NCBI GenBank assembly: GCA_902478995.1 | Contig: CABSNF010000055.1 | Span: forward strand, 1-14,510 | Source: an uncultured Collinsella sp. | GTDB lineage: Bacteria > Actinomycetota > Coriobacteriia > Coriobacteriales > Coriobacteriaceae | Direction: 5' to 3' | DNA length: 14,510 nt | In this document: positions 1-7,645 of the stretch, in pieces | Position numbering within the stretch: the first letter of the stretch is position 1 | How the letters are laid out: the number at the start of each line of letters is the position of its first letter | Notes under the pieces: generated by a model | What the model saw: only the letters and a program-made list of their open reading frames with translations | The model's database searches: none | What the model was told of the DNA's origin: nothing | Translations under genes and position numbers: made by a program

Positions 1-2
1 CC

Positions 3-1019
3 GCCGACCGCGCCCGCATCACGCCCGAGACCGAGCTCGACGTGCCCGCCACCTCCGTCTACCAGGCCGGTGCCATTAAGCTGGAGGAGGAGCTCTCCCC
101 CGCTGAGGCCTTCGAGACTGGCATGGGCGAGGCTGCCTACACCTACCTGGCCGACCACGTCACCAAGCGCGTCGTCATCGATGTGCCCGCATACAAGCAC
201 GCCACGGTTACCGTGCGTGTGAGCGGTGTCGATGCCGCCGCGGCCATCGCCGCCATCGACGTCGTCGTCCGTCCCCAGTCGACGCTCGACCTGCAGATCG
301 CCCTGGACTCCCCCGTTGCCGGCGAGGGAGTCGTGGGATCCGTGCTGCGCGTGTGCGCCCACGAGTACGCCACCGTCAACGTGGCCTGCACGCAGACGCT
401 CGACGATTGCTGGATCGCACTCGACGACACCGGCCTGTTCCTGGACGAGGGCGCGCGCGTCAACGTGCAACACACCGTCCTGGGTGCCGGTGCCAGCGCC
501 ACCGGCCTTGCCGGCGACCTGCTGGGCGATACCGCCAAGGTCACCATCGATACTGACTACCTGGGCGCCCGCGAGCAGGTGCGCGACTTTAACTACGAGC
601 TGCGCCACCGCGGTCGCAAGACCGAGTGCGAGATCGACGCCAACGGGGTACTGACCGGCACGTCCAAGAAGGTCTACCGCGGCACCATCGACCTCGTGCA
701 CGGCTGCAAGGGTGCCGTCGGCACCGAGCGCGAAACCGTGCTGTTAGCCAACAAGGGCGTCAACAACAAGACCGTCCCCGTCATTCTCTGCGACGAGGAC
801 GACGTTGCCGGCAACCACGGCGCCACCATCGGTCACGTCCGCGACGAGCAACTGTTCTACCTCGCCTGCCGAGGCCTTGACCAAAACGCCGCCGAGGACC
901 TGTTCATCCGCGCCAAGCTGGAGGACGCCGCGCTTTCCGCGACCGACGAGCGCACCCGCGCCGCCGTCGTCCGCCTGGGCAACAACCTGATCGACAACTT
1001 TGAAGAGGAGCTCGCATGA
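3..1019 (+). CDS. sufD: SufD-like Fe-S cluster assembly protein, 5' partial
   Basis: This is a SufB/SufD-family subunit of the cytosolic SufBC2D scaffold complex, which assembles Fe-S clusters using sulfur passed from SufS. The frame is open from base 3 to the TGA at 1017-1019 with no credible start inside: the GTG at 42 sits in continuous coding sequence (ITPETELDVPATSVYQ), so the true N-terminus lies upstream. About 338 residues are visible, mostly the beta-helix core typical of SufBD, for example HEYATVNVACTQTL and TVLGAGASATGL. The C-terminal helical part contains GHVRDEQLFYLACRGLD, which matches the family motif around GxxxEEQLFYLxSRG. SufD rather than SufB is inferred because it directly precedes sufS and because this motif has an altered, SufD-like form. 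Its stop overlaps the sufS start (ATGA). sufC and sufB probably lie just upstream, outside the window. Confidence 0.88.
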   Translation, partial: ADRARITPETELDVPATSVYQAGAIKLEEELSPAEAFETGMGEAAYTYLADHVTKRVVIDVPAYKHATVTVRVSGVDAAAAIAAIDVVVRPQSTLDLQIALDSPVAGEGVVGSVLRVCAHEYATVNVACTQTLDDCWIALDDTGLFLDEGARVNVQHTVLGAGASATGLAGDLLGDTAKVTIDTDYLGAREQVRDFNYELRHRGRKTECEIDANGVLTGTSKKVYRGTIDLVHGCKGAVGTERETVLLANKGVNNKTVPVILCDEDDVAGNHGATIGHVRDEQLFYLACRGLDQNAAEDLFIRAKLEDAALSATDERTRAAVVRLGNNLIDNFEEELA

Positions 1020-2341
1020 TCGACACCGAGCACGTTAAATGCGACACCTGTACCGCACCGGAGCCTATGGAGCTCGACGCCAGCGACGAGGCCTCGCGCG
1101 GCTGGCCTACCGTCGACATCGAGACCAATCCCTACAAGGCACAATTCCCGCTTTTCCAGCAGCACCCCGAGATCGCCTTCCTCGATAGCGCCGCCACCGC
1201 GCAGCGCCCCGCCTGCGTGCTTGACGCCGAACGCGACTTCTACCAGCGCATGAACGCCAACCCCCTGCGCGGCCTGTACTCGCTGTCCGTCGAGGCAACC
1301 GACGCCATCGCGAAGGTCCGCCAGCAGATCGCCGACCTCATCGGCGCCTCACAGGCCAACGAGGTCGTCTTCACCCGCAACACGAGCGAGTCGCTCAACC
1401 TGGTCGCCAAGAGCTTTGCGCCCACAGTGCTCAAACCGGGCGACGAGGTCGTCATCACCATCATGGAGCACCACTCCAACCTGATTCCGTGGCAGCAGGT
1501 CTGCCGCGAGACCGGCGCCAAGCTCGTCTACCTCTACCCCACCAAGACCGGTCAACTCACCACCGAGGAGGTTCTGTCCAAGGTGGGCCCCAAGACCAAA
1601 ATCTTGGCCGTGGGTCAGGTTTCTAACGTGCTGGGCGTCGAGAACCCGGTCAAGAACCTCGGCAAGCTCGTCCACAAGTACGGCGGCTATCTGGTCGTCG
1701 ACGGCGCGCAGTCGCTGCCGCACATGCCGGTCGATGTGGCCGACCTGGGAGCCGACTTCTTTGCCTTTAGCGCGCACAAGGCCATGGGCCCCATGGGCAT
1801 CGGCGTGCTGTGGGGCAAGATGGACCTGCTCAACGCCATGCCGCCCATGCTCACCGGCGGCGAGATGATCGATTCGGTCACCGAGCAGGACGCCGTCTGG
1901 GCGCCCGTTCCCGAGAAATTCGAGGCCGGCACGCAGGACGCCGCCGGCATCTTCGCCACGGGCGCGGCACTCGACTACCTGGTCAACACGGTGGGTTACG
2001 AGAACATCCAAGCCCGCGAGCAGGCACTCGTCCACTATCTGATGGGCGAACTCATGCAGCTCGACTTTGTCCAAATCATCGGCTCCATCTATTGGGACAA
2101 CCACCACGGCGTTGTGAGCTTTAACGTCAAGGGCATCCACCCGCACGACGTCGCGAGCATCATGGACATGGACGGCGTCTGCATCCGCGCCGGTCACCAC
2201 TGCGCGCAGCCGCTGCTTACCTGGCTGGGTGTCGAAAACCTTGCTTGTTGCCGCGCCAGCGTGGCCTTCTACAACGACAAGGCCGACATCGACAAGTTCA
2301 TCGCCGGCCTGCATCACGTTTGGAGCACGTTCAATGGGTAA
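1016..2341 (+). CDS. sufS: SufS-type cysteine desulfurase
   Basis: This is a PLP-dependent group II cysteine desulfurase (fold type I). It removes sulfur from L-cysteine as a persulfide and hands it to SufU for Fe-S cluster building. The PLP Schiff-base lysine is K255 in SAHKAMGPMG, and the persulfide cysteine is C396 in RAGHHCAQPL. The cofactor-stacking histidine region TIMEHHSNLIPW and the VDGAQSLPH stretch are also present. The protein is 441 aa, about 30 longer than typical SufS, because of an N-terminal extension that carries a CxxC (C9, C12). The chosen ATG at 1016 overlaps the sufD stop by four bases. An internal ATG at 1067, preceded by GGAG at 1060-1063, would give a normal-length enzyme without the extension and is a real alternative. 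The 3' end overlaps sufU by 8 bp. Confidence 0.95.
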   Translation: MIDTEHVKCDTCTAPEPMELDASDEASRGWPTVDIETNPYKAQFPLFQQHPEIAFLDSAATAQRPACVLDAERDFYQRMNANPLRGLYSLSVEATDAIAKVRQQIADLIGASQANEVVFTRNTSESLNLVAKSFAPTVLKPGDEVVITIMEHHSNLIPWQQVCRETGAKLVYLYPTKTGQLTTEEVLSKVGPKTKILAVGQVSNVLGVENPVKNLGKLVHKYGGYLVVDGAQSLPHMPVDVADLGADFFAFSAHKAMGPMGIGVLWGKMDLLNAMPPMLTGGEMIDSVTEQDAVWAPVPEKFEAGTQDAAGIFATGAALDYLVNTVGYENIQAREQALVHYLMGELMQLDFVQIIGSIYWDNHHGVVSFNVKGIHPHDVASIMDMDGVCIRAGHHCAQPLLTWLGVENLACCRASVAFYNDKADIDKFIAGLHHVWSTFNG

Positions 2342-2768
2342 TCTGTACACCTCCACCACATTTATGGAGCACAACTCGCACCCCGACTATAAGTACGAGA
2401 TGGATGCTCCCACGCACGAGCACGACGGCATCAACCCCAGCTGCGGAGACGAGCTCACCCTGCAGCTACGTGTCGAGAACAACGTGATCGAGGAGGCCTC
2501 CTTTACCGGCCACGGCTGCGCCATCAGCCAGGCCAGTGCCGACATCATGGCCGACCTCATCACCGGCGAGACCGTCGAGGAAGCTCACCGCCTGGCAGAG
2601 CTCTTCCTCGCCATGATCCGTGGCGAGCAGCTCTCCGAAGAGGACCTGGAAGACTTGGACGAAGCCGCCCAGCTCCAGGACATCTCGCACATGCCCGCCC
2701 GCGTCAAGTGCGCCGAGCTCGCCTGGCGCACCCTCGACGGCATGCTCGAGGGGCAAAATAATCAGTAG
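2334..2768 (+). CDS. sufU: SufU zinc-dependent sulfurtransferase
   Basis: This is a 144-aa SufU-family protein, the partner that accepts persulfide sulfur from SufS and passes it to SufBCD in Gram-positive-type SUF systems. The expected zinc ligands are visible: C37 and D39 in NPSCGDE, C62 in GHGCAIS, and C126 in VKCAELAW. The insertion between the last two cysteines separates SufU from IscU. The ATG at 2334 lies within the last codons of sufS (8-bp overlap), which suggests translational coupling. The frame stays open further upstream inside sufS, but only this start gives a family-typical N-terminus. A strong intrinsic terminator follows 28 bp after the stop, so sufU appears to be the last gene of the operon. 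Confidence 0.95.
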   Translation: MGNLYTSTTFMEHNSHPDYKYEMDAPTHEHDGINPSCGDELTLQLRVENNVIEEASFTGHGCAISQASADIMADLITGETVEEAHRLAELFLAMIRGEQLSEEDLEDLDEAAQLQDISHMPARVKCAELAWRTLDGMLEGQNNQ

Positions 2769-2796
2769 TATTTATCCCAAATCTTAAGAATTTCGT

Positions 2797-2840
2797 TGGC
2801 CGAATCGCTTGACTAAGAGCGGTTCGGCCATTTTCTTTTC
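2797..2840 (+). terminator. Intrinsic terminator of the suf operon
   Basis: A 13-bp stem is formed by 2797-2809 (TGGCCGAATCGCT) and 2818-2830, with one G-U pair and an 8-nt loop. It is followed by TTTTCTTTTC at 2831-2840. The hairpin lies between sufU and the convergent transposase gene. On the opposite strand the sequence after the stem is not T-rich, so it should act mainly on rightward transcripts. Confidence 0.9.
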
Positions 2841-2845
2841 TGCCT

Positions 2846-3655
2846 TTATTTCGATCCCTCGACCTGCGCGTCCACCTGAGCATAAGCGCGCGCGATGCGA
2901 GAGACGGTACTTTTGCCAATCCCGGTATACCGCTCAATCTGGCGCACCGTAAAACCGGCATCGTGCAATCCAAGAATAACGGTATCGCGCTGCGCAGGCG
3001 GTGCGTCTTTAACCCCATGGAGCGGAGCCCCGAGGCTTTTCGCCAACTTGTCGGCAAAGGCGTGGCGTTCCCACTCCGTCTCTTTCATATCGCACAGCGC
3101 TGGCTCACTGCCGTCGGGCGCCGAAAGCGAATAGGCAATAAAGCCCTCGTCAGAGCCAAAAAGCTCAAGCACGCAAGAAGGATCAGAAAATCCCCTCGCG
3201 ACATCGGCCGCGTCACCGTCGTAAGCGCACAAATGCTCCGCAAAGCTACTCCAGGGATAACGCTCAATGAGACTGATGCCCGCCTCCTGCGGATCGGCGT
3301 GTACGGAGCGAATAGCCTCCATCACCTGCCAGTCGGTATCGAGCGAGCGCCGGTCAAAACGGCTCTGGAACAGATGCCCTGTGCGCCCCGTACGCTTATT
3401 GAACCGCCGCGCGTACGTCAAAAGCAGCCGGTGCATCGCCGCGCTCATCGCGTCCTCGTAATCTGCAAGCACCAAATGCACGTGATTGCCCATAAGGCAC
3501 CAGGCGATAACCGTCACGCCCTCCTCGCGGCAGCGCTCGCGCATCAGCTCCAAAAACTCCCACCGGTCTTCATCGCCCTCAAAGATGAGCTGTTTGCCCA
3601 CACCGCGGGCACAGACATGGTAAAAGCCGGTAACCGTTCTCCAAACGCGCTGCAT
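2846..3655 (-). CDS. RAYT / IS200-like Y1 transposase
   Basis: This is a 269-aa single-strand-acting HUH nuclease of the Y1_Tnp (IS200-like, REP-associated tyrosine transposase) family. The HUH metal-binding motif is GNHVHLVL (H58, H60). The likely nucleophile is Y81 in TYARRFNKRTG, followed by the family-typical GHLFQSRF. The C-terminal third has a helix-turn-helix-like stretch (FTVRQIERYTGIGKSTVSR), as seen in RAYTs that carry a DnaA- or TrpR-like DNA-binding tail. The ATG at 3655 is preceded by GAAGGGAG, a good ribosome-binding site. It stands alone between Fe-S genes, with no partner gene and no obvious flanking target duplications, which fits a domesticated RAYT better than an active insertion sequence. 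The reading frame is intact. What DNA it cuts cannot be read from this window. Confidence 0.9.
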   Translation of the reverse strand: MQRVWRTVTGFYHVCARGVGKQLIFEGDEDRWEFLELMRERCREEGVTVIAWCLMGNHVHLVLADYEDAMSAAMHRLLLTYARRFNKRTGRTGHLFQSRFDRRSLDTDWQVMEAIRSVHADPQEAGISLIERYPWSSFAEHLCAYDGDAADVARGFSDPSCVLELFGSDEGFIAYSLSAPDGSEPALCDMKETEWERHAFADKLAKSLGAPLHGVKDAPPAQRDTVILGLHDAGFTVRQIERYTGIGKSTVSRIARAYAQVDAQVEGSK

Positions 3656-4058
3656 GGCGCTCCCTTCGCCGGGATCTGCTTACCATCCAATACAGCACGA
3701 TTGAAGCGTGCCATCAAAACATTCACGCAAAACAATACACTCGCGCGGCCAAAGGCAGCAAACAGGCGGCGAACGGCACCGTTGCAACAGGTCAACCACT
3801 GCAACGCTTGCAAGAGCGGACCAAAAGCTTGCCCAAGACGGACCCCCTCTACGGAAACTCACGACCACAGAACATACGGTTAAACCGTTTCAATTAAAAC
3901 TTCAGGACTTCTCGCTACGAAAACTGAGCCGTTCGCCGAATATTCCGTGCATTTCGCGGTATTATAGGGGCTGCATGTCATGTCCCTTTCGAAGGGTCGC
4001 CCGGCAATCGCCAGCCACGACCCCCAGACGGGACGCCAACACGATAGAGAGGAGAGGC
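3656..4058. other. 403-bp gene-free region between divergent genes
   Basis: This stretch separates the leftward transposase gene from the rightward scaffold gene. The scaffold frame remains open upstream to about 3708, but the translated sequence is basic, has no recognisable domain and lacks a ribosome-binding site at its start, so I regard it as non-coding. It contains an inverted repeat (CGTTGCA at 3780-3786, TGCAACG at 3800-3806) with a 13-nt centre, an 8-bp palindrome GAATATTC at 3938-3945, a -10-like box at 3960-3965, and a small hairpin CCCTTTCGAAGGG at 3984-3996 in the probable leader. Base composition is less GC-rich than in the flanking genes. Confidence 0.6.
3932..3965 (+). promoter_or_regulatory. 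Probable promoter of the scaffold/GGGtGRT operon
   Basis: TATTAT at 3960-3965 resembles a sigma70-type -10 box, but no -35 box stands out at the right spacing, so an activator may be needed. The palindrome GAATATTC (3938-3945) lies about 15-22 bp upstream of it and could be a regulator site. Transcription starting near 3972 would give a leader of about 87 nt before the ATG at 4059, containing the CCCTTTCGAAGGG hairpin. Confidence 0.45.
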
Positions 4059-4793
4059 ATGCAGTACTCACAGGAAGTGGAGAACATGTGCCCCGTTGCC
4101 AAGGGTGCATACCACGGCCCCGCACCCATCCCCGAGGAGGGCAAGTGGGTCCAGGCTAAGGAGATTTCCGACATCTCCGGTCTTACGCACGGTGTGGGTT
4201 GGTGCGCACCTCAGCAGGGCGCCTGCAAGCTCACGCTGAACGTCAAGAACGGCATCATCGAGGAGGCCCTCGTTGAGACCATCGGCTGCTCGGGCATGAC
4301 CCACTCTGCCGCCATGGCTTCCGAGATCCTTCCCGGTAAGACCATCCTCGAGGCCCTCAACACCGACCTCGTCTGCGACGCTATCAACGTTGCTATGCGC
4401 GAGATCTTCCTGCAGATCGTTTACGGCCGCAGCCAGACCGCGTTCTCCGAGGGCGGCCTGCCCGTGGGCGCCTCCCTCGACGACCTCGGCAAGGGCCTTC
4501 GCTCTCAGGTCGGCACCATGTTCGGCACCAAGGCCAAGGGTGCTCGTTACCTCGAGCTCGCCCAGGGCTACGTCACCCGCATGGCCCTCAACGACAAGAA
4601 CGAGATCATCGCATTCGAGTTCCTGAACCTCGGCAAGTTCACCGACGCCGTCAAGGCCGGCAAGACCCCCGAGGAGGCCATCGCTGGCGCTATGGGCCAC
4701 TATGGTCAGTGGGAGAACGCTGCCAAGTACATCGACCCGCGCACCGACGAGGAGACTCACTCCGTCGCCAGCGTGTTCCCGGTTCACGAGTAG
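4059..4793 (+). CDS. NifU/IscU-like Fe-S scaffold protein
   Basis: This 244-aa protein belongs to the IscU/NifU-N-like group of iron-sulfur cluster scaffold proteins. The core shows cysteines at conserved-looking positions: C49 and C56 in GWCAPQQGACKLTL, then C77 in IGCSGMTHSAAMASE, with further cysteines C11 (MCPVAKG) and C106. The segment GIIEEALVETIGC resembles the scaffold-fold strand before the ligand cysteine. The C-terminal half (about residues 120-244) is not part of classic IscU and I cannot assign it a domain. The ATG at 4059 follows AGGAGAGG at ideal spacing; the open frame upstream is rejected. The next gene, 18 bp downstream, is a GGGtGRT-family protein, and this pairing recurs in anaerobic bacteria as far as I recall. 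GCT/CGT/GGT codons suggest high expression. Its client proteins are unknown, and it is not a duplicate of sufU. Confidence 0.82.
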   Translation: MQYSQEVENMCPVAKGAYHGPAPIPEEGKWVQAKEISDISGLTHGVGWCAPQQGACKLTLNVKNGIIEEALVETIGCSGMTHSAAMASEILPGKTILEALNTDLVCDAINVAMREIFLQIVYGRSQTAFSEGGLPVGASLDDLGKGLRSQVGTMFGTKAKGARYLELAQGYVTRMALNDKNEIIAFEFLNLGKFTDAVKAGKTPEEAIAGAMGHYGQWENAAKYIDPRTDEETHSVASVFPVHE

Positions 4794-4811
4794 AAAGGGA
4801 GGGAAATAACT

Positions 4812-5816
4812 ATGACTGTTACGTTCGAAGGTTACGAGCGCCGCGCTGACAAGATCAACAAGTGCCTCGCCGACAACGGCATCGCCTCCCTCGAGGAAGC
4901 TCTGCAGATCTGCACCGACAAGGGCTTCAACCCGCGTGAGATCGTCAACAACACCCAGTCCATCGCCTTCCAGAACGCCGAGTGGGCCTACACCCTCGGT
5001 TGCGCTCTCGCTGTCAAGCGTGGCGCCAAGTCCGCTTCTGAGGCTGCCGCCATCATCGGCGAGGGCATCCAGGCCTTCACCGTTCCCGGCTCCGTCGCCG
5101 AGGACCGCAAGGTCGGTCTGGGCCACGGCAACCTGGGCGCTATGCTGCTCTCCGACGACACCGAGTGCTTCGCCTTCCTGGCCGGTCACGAGTCCTTCGC
5201 TGCCGCTGAGGGTGCTATCGGCCTGGCTCTAAACGCCAACAAGGCTCGCAAGAAGCCGCTGCGCGTCATCCTCAACGGTCTGGGCAAGGACGCTGCTCAG
5301 ATCATCGCCCGCATCAACGGCTTCACCTACGTGAAGACCCAGTTCGACTACTTCACGGGCGAGCTCAAGGTCGTCGAGACCATCCCCTACTCCGATGGTC
5401 CCCGCGCCGCCGTCAACTGCTACGGCGCCGACGACGTCCGCGAGGGCGTTGCCATCATGTGGCACGAGAACGTCGACATCTCGATCACCGGTAACTCCAC
5501 CAACCCCACGCGCTTCCAGCACCCCGTCGCTGGCACCTACAAGAAGGAGCGCCTCGAGGCTGGCAAGAAGTACTTCTCCGTCGCTTCTGGTGGCGGCACT
5601 GGTCGTACCCTGCACCCGGACAACATGGGCGCCGGCCCTGCCTCTTACGGCATGACCGACACCATGGGCCGTATGCACTCCGACGCCCAGTTCGCCGGTT
5701 CTTCCTCCGTGCCTGCGCACGTTGACATGATGGGTCTCATCGGCATGGGCAACAACCCCATGGTCGGTGCCACCGTCGCCTGCGCTGTCGCCGTCGAGGA
5801 GGCCCTCAAGGCCTAA
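4812..5816 (+). CDS. GGGtGRT-family protein, function unknown
   Basis: This 334-aa soluble protein carries the signature GGGTGRT at residues 260-266, followed by a conserved, Gly/Met-rich C-terminal part with motifs DNMGAGPASYGMTDTMGR, HSDAQFAG and GNNPMVGATVACAVAVEEAL. These define the GGGtGRT family, whose biochemical role I do not know to be established. No signal peptide or membrane segment is visible. The central region (about residues 125-230) has alternating hydrophobic strands and includes NGLGKDAAQIIARINGF. The ATG at 4812 follows AAAGGGAGGG. The gene lies 18 bp after the NifU-like scaffold gene and is followed directly by a terminator, so the two form a bicistronic operon. The context implies a role in Fe-S cluster assembly or in maturing a specific metalloenzyme, but that is inference. 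Codon use favours GCT, GGT and CGT as in its partner. Confidence 0.88.
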   Translation: MTVTFEGYERRADKINKCLADNGIASLEEALQICTDKGFNPREIVNNTQSIAFQNAEWAYTLGCALAVKRGAKSASEAAAIIGEGIQAFTVPGSVAEDRKVGLGHGNLGAMLLSDDTECFAFLAGHESFAAAEGAIGLALNANKARKKPLRVILNGLGKDAAQIIARINGFTYVKTQFDYFTGELKVVETIPYSDGPRAAVNCYGADDVREGVAIMWHENVDISITGNSTNPTRFQHPVAGTYKKERLEAGKKYFSVASGGGTGRTLHPDNMGAGPASYGMTDTMGRMHSDAQFAGSSSVPAHVDMMGLIGMGNNPMVGATVACAVAVEEALKA

Positions 5817-5851
5817 TCGCGCCCGCGCGATGCTCATATAGTTGAGCTTTG

Positions 5852-5888
5852 GAGCCGCTACCCACCCAGGTAGCGGCTCTTTTTGTTT
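5852..5888 (+). terminator. Intrinsic terminator of the scaffold/GGGtGRT operon
   Basis: A perfect 11-bp stem (GAGCCGCTACC at 5852-5862, GGTAGCGGCTC at 5869-5879) with a 6-nt loop is followed by TTTTTGTTT. It begins 36 bp after the GGGtGRT stop codon and closes the two-gene unit. Confidence 0.95.
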
Positions 5889-6072
5889 GCGCTGTCGCAG
5901 GGTAGCTAATGCCGATATATCAGTTGGGGCGAAATACAAGATGTGATGAGATGGAGCGTCAGAGCGTCCATGACGCCCACCTGCCATATTTGCCCTTTAC
6001 CGATTTGCCGAGTCTTTGCGGCCCCATTGCCGATCACCCGTGCGACAATGCGCCGGACGAGAAAGGAATCCG

Positions 6073-7599
6073 ATGGAATCGACTGATGTACTGGTAATTG
6101 GATCTGGCATTGCGGGCCTTTGCGCCGCCATCGAAGCGGCACGCACGGGTGCAACCGTCACTGTGGCAAGCGCCGGCAAGACTATGAGTGGATCGAGCTT
6201 CTTCCCCGGAACCTGGGGCCTAGGGCTTATCGGACCCGTTAACGAAGACGACGAGCAGGACCTCATCGACACCATCCTGGCCGTCGGCGGCGGCGTTGCC
6301 GACCCCGAACTCGTCCAAGCGTTCGTCCACGGCATTCCCCAAGCGATTGACTGGCTCGAGCAAGACCTGGGCGTTGAGCTCCAGCGTCCGCAAAGCGCCA
6401 AGAGTGCTCAACAAAAGCAATTTATCCCCTGCTTTGACCACAAGACGCGCATGTGGCGCGGCCTCACCCGCAAGCCCCTTGAGGACGCTCTGACGACCTG
6501 GATCGAGTCGCTCGGCATTCGCCTGCTCCCCCGCCATGAGCTTATCGACCTTGTTGAGGACACGAACGGCAGAATAACCGGAACCGTACTCTACGACCTT
6601 ACCGAAAATCGAATCGTGCCCTTTGCTGCCAAGGCCACGGTCATCGCAGCCGGTGGCACAGGCGGCCTGTTCGAGCGCAGCCTTACGTCGGCTGATGTGC
6701 TCAGTTCCTCGCAGGCCATCGCGCTGGCGCACGGCGCAACACTTACTAATATAGAGTTCATGCAGATGATGCCCGGCTTCATCGAGCCCAGGCGTAACTT
6801 GGTCTTCAATGAGAAAACCTGGCGCTACGTGCACGTAGACCAGCCGGTAGATATTGCCGACGACAAGCTGGACGACCTGCTCGAGCAGCGCTCTGGATAT
6901 GGCCCTTTCACTTCGCGCCTGGCCTCCCGCGCTATCGATCTCGTCATCGATCAGGCAGGTGCCGAAGGCCTGGCACTCCACTACAACTTCCCCCGCGAGG
7001 ATGTCCCAGAGTTTGTGCAGGCCTTTGCTACGTGGCTGCAAGACGAGCACGGCATCGCTCCGACTGACGAGATGCGCGTTGCGATGTATGCCCACGCCGC
7101 TAATGGCGGCATCAAGATCGATAAGACCGCGCACACGGGCGTTGAGGGCCTCTACGCTTGCGGCGAGGCGACAGGCGGCATGCACGGCGCTGACCGCATT
7201 GGTGGCTTGTCAAGCGCCAACGGCATCGTATTCGGACGCATCGCAGGCGCATCAGCAGCCCTTGCAGCACAGAAAGAGCCTGAGGCAGCCCTGAAGGCGG
7301 ATATCGCCCTCCCCCAGTACGGCATAGCCGCAACAGATGCCGATCGCCTGACACAAAGCCTTAGGCACACGATGAGCACCTATTGCATGATCAACCGCAC
7401 CGAGACGGGCCTATCCGAGGCACTACACGAGCTTGAGGGCTTAAAGACGGAGGCAACGACCTTGAGCACACAGAAAGCCCAGGACAGCGAAGTCGCAGCC
7501 CTCGCCCGCCTGCAATCGCAGATTCGACTAGCACAGGAAATGGTCAAAGCCATGCGCAAGCGAACTGAAAGCCTAGGTTCGCACTTTCGAGCGGACTAA
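6073..7599 (+). CDS. FAD-dependent oxidoreductase, fumarate reductase/L-aspartate oxidase superfamily
   Basis: This 508-aa soluble flavoprotein has an N-terminal dinucleotide-binding fold (DVLVIGSGIAGLCAA, G10-x-G12-x2-G15), a second FAD contact VIAAGGTGGLFE, and the FAD-binding C-terminal block HAANGGIKID...GLYACGEATGGMHGADRIGG. The C-terminus RKRTESLGSHFRAD resembles the R-x-E-S-x-G-x-H-x-R ending of NadB/SdhA/FrdA proteins. The His-containing flavinylation motif of covalent family members is absent, so FAD is probably bound non-covalently. The substrate-site motif usually written QFHP reads QMMP here (EFMQMMPG), and the RGEG catalytic-arginine motif is not recognisable, so a standard aspartate oxidase or fumarate reductase activity is doubtful. 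No nadA/nadC or sdh genes are nearby. The ATG at 6073 follows AGAAAGGAA; an upstream in-frame start at 6016 lacks such support. No confident promoter is visible between 5889 and 6072. Confidence 0.82.
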   Translation: MESTDVLVIGSGIAGLCAAIEAARTGATVTVASAGKTMSGSSFFPGTWGLGLIGPVNEDDEQDLIDTILAVGGGVADPELVQAFVHGIPQAIDWLEQDLGVELQRPQSAKSAQQKQFIPCFDHKTRMWRGLTRKPLEDALTTWIESLGIRLLPRHELIDLVEDTNGRITGTVLYDLTENRIVPFAAKATVIAAGGTGGLFERSLTSADVLSSSQAIALAHGATLTNIEFMQMMPGFIEPRRNLVFNEKTWRYVHVDQPVDIADDKLDDLLEQRSGYGPFTSRLASRAIDLVIDQAGAEGLALHYNFPREDVPEFVQAFATWLQDEHGIAPTDEMRVAMYAHAANGGIKIDKTAHTGVEGLYACGEATGGMHGADRIGGLSSANGIVFGRIAGASAALAAQKEPEAALKADIALPQYGIAATDADRLTQSLRHTMSTYCMINRTETGLSEALHELEGLKTEATTLSTQKAQDSEVAALARLQSQIRLAQEMVKAMRKRTESLGSHFRAD

Positions 7600-7645
7600 A
7601 TCGATTCTCACTTTGAGTTTGATCACAACTTCTCAACATGCATCG

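Noticed and set aside
1349..2374. 341-codon open frame on the - strand opposite sufS
   Set aside because: sufS has full catalytic motifs on the + strand; the antisense translation is low-complexity and unsupported.
3708..4058. N-terminal extension of the scaffold gene
   Set aside because: The frame is open, but the extension is basic and featureless, crosses the likely promoter, and a strong ribosome-binding site precedes the ATG at 4059.
4068..5189. 373-codon open frame on the - strand opposite the scaffold and GGGtGRT genes
   Set aside because: It is antisense to two recognisable proteins and Leu/Gly/Val/Asp-rich in the way such shadows are; it spans their intergenic gap with no start signal.
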